Below, piece after piece: positions 62,417 through 64,000 of a stretch of DNA of 64,000 bases; position 1 is the stretch's first letter; every line of letters starts with the position of its first letter. The notes below the pieces were generated by a model, which was given only the letters and a program-made list of their open reading frames with translations, had not been told where the DNA came from and did no database searches. The DNA comes from Rhabdornis inornatus (taxonomy: Eukaryota; Chordata; Aves; Passeriformes; Rhabdornithidae). The DNA is taken from NCBI GenBank assembly GCA_013397075.1, contig VWZS01006721.1, positions 711,365 to 775,364 of the forward strand, written 5' to 3'. A program made the translations under genes and the position numbers.

Positions 62417-62984
62417 TTCAAAGTTTTCCTTATCTTTTCCTCAGTTTAACTAACTGAGAAGATTTTCCAGTTTGTGATGTCTTGGGTTATGGCATGGGTA
62501 TGCATTCGTTTTGTATTACACAGCAGTGGCTGCAGCTTATCAGAAGTGTACAAATGTAAATGCTTCCCTGTGTAATCTGTAAAGGGGGGAACTTGAAATC
62601 CTTAAGGATAATTAAAAAAGAAACAGATTTGTTAATAACTCTACTGCTTGCCTGAAAGCCTTAGAAAGAAGACTTTCTACGTTGCTTGTGAAGGCAGAGC
62701 AAGAGGGTTTTGCTTGCTTCCTCAGCACTCTAACCCTGAATGTCTCCCAGCAGCAACAGCACAGTTTTATAGTGAAATTTGAATTCATGAATAGCTCATG
62801 TTTAAAACAGCGAGTTGGTCCTCCTGGAATCAGGAAAACAGGGCAAGGTTTCAAAAATAACACATTTTGGGTCGTCTGAATTATCGGTCTTTGACATCAA
62901 CATTTTGGAATCACATATTTGAGTTTCCTTCCTACAGTGTAAAAGCAGCCCCCTGTCTAGCAGGACCCCTAAGCTTTGGGTTTT

Positions 62985-63059
62985 CCTACCTCCTGTCTAC
63001 ACTTGTAGCATTCCCAAAAGACTGCAGAAACAAGTGGGAATCCTAAAGGGGGAGGTAGG
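62985..63059. repeat. Two-stem imperfect inverted repeat
   Basis: CCTACCTCC (62,985-62,993) pairs with GGAGGTAGG (63,051-63,059), and inside it ATTCCCA (63,010-63,016) pairs with TGGGAAT (63,035-63,041). The unpaired sides are 16 and 9 bases. It lies about 270 bases left of the large palindrome, with no visible sequence relationship to it. Confidence 0.6.
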
Positions 63060-63325
63060 TTTTTAAAGGGTGCCTCTGGTGGATATGAGTGCAGTTCTCA
63101 ACCCTCTGAGTGGTAAAGCTATTTTTGCACTGTGCTCCTCTGACTTAGGTTCATAATTCCCATGGTTTGTTTTTGTTTGTGTTTTTTTTTTGAGTTTTCT
63201 TTCACCCTCTAGCAAATAGTTACCAGGACAGGAGAATGATGCACATTCTGCGGGTATGTCTGAGAGACACCTGCATTCTCTTTGCCATAGGCTGACCTCA
63301 TTATTCCTTCTAACACCCAGTTTAT

Positions 63326-63434
63326 TCCCTCATTATAAGTGAAGGCCCCCTTCCCTATGTATTCTCTGGAGATTAATTATTAATTTATCTCCAGAGAATA
63401 CATAGGGAAGGGGGCCTTCACTTATAATGAGGGA
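63326..63434. repeat. Near-perfect 109-bp palindrome
   Basis: Bases 63,326-63,373 and 63,387-63,434 are exact reverse complements over 48 bp. The 13-base centre also pairs (63,375-63,379 with 63,381-63,385), so the only non-pairing positions are the T-T opposition 63,374/63,386 and the central base 63,380. The arm is not simple sequence and contains a GGCCCCCTTCCC-type core. The 10-base sequence TTATTAATTT stands immediately left of the right arm (63,377-63,386) and again at 63,440-63,449. No terminal inverted repeat of a known transposon or coding frame is recognised. It may be a template-switch product, a fold-back element or an assembly or cloning artefact. Confidence 0.95.
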
Positions 63435-64000
63435 TTATTTTATTAATTTCTAGTCAATTTTATGTACCGATGCCTAATACTTATTCTAATTAGTCTCAAC
63501 TTTAATAAGAAAATGAGTGAAAATTCAGCATGTTAAGACCAATGAAGCTGGATCAGTTGCAATCTATACCAAGCATGTACATTACCCCATATAGACCTAT
63601 CTCATAATCATAATTGGCTAATCTGATTGCTTGAGTCCAATTATTTTTAATACTCCTGGCAATCAATACAGATTCATCCCTATAAACCTATTTGACCTCT
63701 TTCCTTAGCAAGGCATGATTACACACATAACAGTCCTCTATTAACCTTTGACAGAGGCAGGAATAAGTGATCAAGTCTGACATGCAAGTGGTGGAAAGTT
63801 GCCAAGCAGTCTCAAAAACATCCATCTTCAGAATGAACCCAACACCAATGCCTTCTAAGAGAATAGAAATTCACCTCACAAGGTGGATACTAAAAGATAA
63901 GAGAGGCTTCATTGATCCTTCATTTCTCCTTACTGCACCATTGTTAATTGCAAATGATAAGAGGAAGAGCATCCAACATAAGCAAAGCTCTTCAATATTA
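63435..64000. other. AT-rich non-coding sequence, no gene seen
   Basis: After the palindrome the sequence is AT-rich with several TAAT and ATTAG cores (63,480-63,660). No gene, repeat family or RNA gene is recognised before the window ends. Confidence 0.65.

Larger units (their letters stand above)
56240..63325. other. Non-coding sequence, no gene seen
   Basis: No gene or repeat family is recognised. GC-richer patches at 56,640-57,000 and 60,600-61,080 carry overlapping open frames on both strands (100-105 codons) without recognisable motifs. A purine/pyrimidine-rich stretch lies at 60,290-60,360. Short structures at 62,062, 62,397 and 62,985 are listed separately. Confidence 0.65.

Noticed and set aside
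1..64000. CRISPR array, bacterial operon, tRNA or rRNA genes
   Set aside because: There are no regularly spaced identical repeats with unique spacers, no long coding runs with ribosome-binding sites, and no tRNA B-box or rRNA landmarks. The base texture and CR1 relics are vertebrate.

Overview
The window looks like vertebrate nuclear DNA, most likely from a bird, and I see no protein-coding gene, tRNA, rRNA or recognisable small RNA in it. Both strands are dense with stops and CpG is sparse, with no CpG island. The only clear interspersed repeats are CR1-type LINE fragments and one solo endogenous-retrovirus LTR. There are no L1, Alu or tRNA-SINE relics. CR1 as the dominant repeat at low overall density is typical of birds; a crocodilian or turtle is possible but would normally be richer in repeats. 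The window is best read as part of an intergenic desert or a very large intron.

Layout. 1-12 kb is single-copy sequence with one old antisense CR1 3' end (about 7905-8165). 12.3-12.5 kb holds a second CR1 3' end in the plus direction. 12.5-43.9 kb has no large repeat. It holds short tandem duplications, hairpins, an AAAC-rich simple repeat (31.2 kb), a polypyrimidine tract (32.4 kb) and AT-rich blocks that resemble conserved regulatory DNA (28.1, 32.6 and 34.6 kb). The 32.6 kb block carries two overlapping copies of the ATF4-C/EBP composite motif. 43.9-48.7 kb is the repeat cluster: a 1-kb plus-strand CR1 with the reverse transcriptase C-terminus and 3' end, an AT-rich block of about three 82-85 bp units around AATTAGT, and two minus-strand pieces of a much older CR1/L3-like LINE. 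55,900-56,234 is a solo LTR with a 5-bp target duplication. 63,326-63,434 is a nearly perfect 109-bp palindrome, the most striking structure here.

There is no gene system to reconstruct. Open frames of 60-201 codons occur, often overlapping on both strands in GC-richer patches, and none resembles a known protein. Family names come from recalled consensus patterns, since no search could be run. Repeat edges are approximate except for the LTR, the palindrome and the short repeats, which were read base by base.
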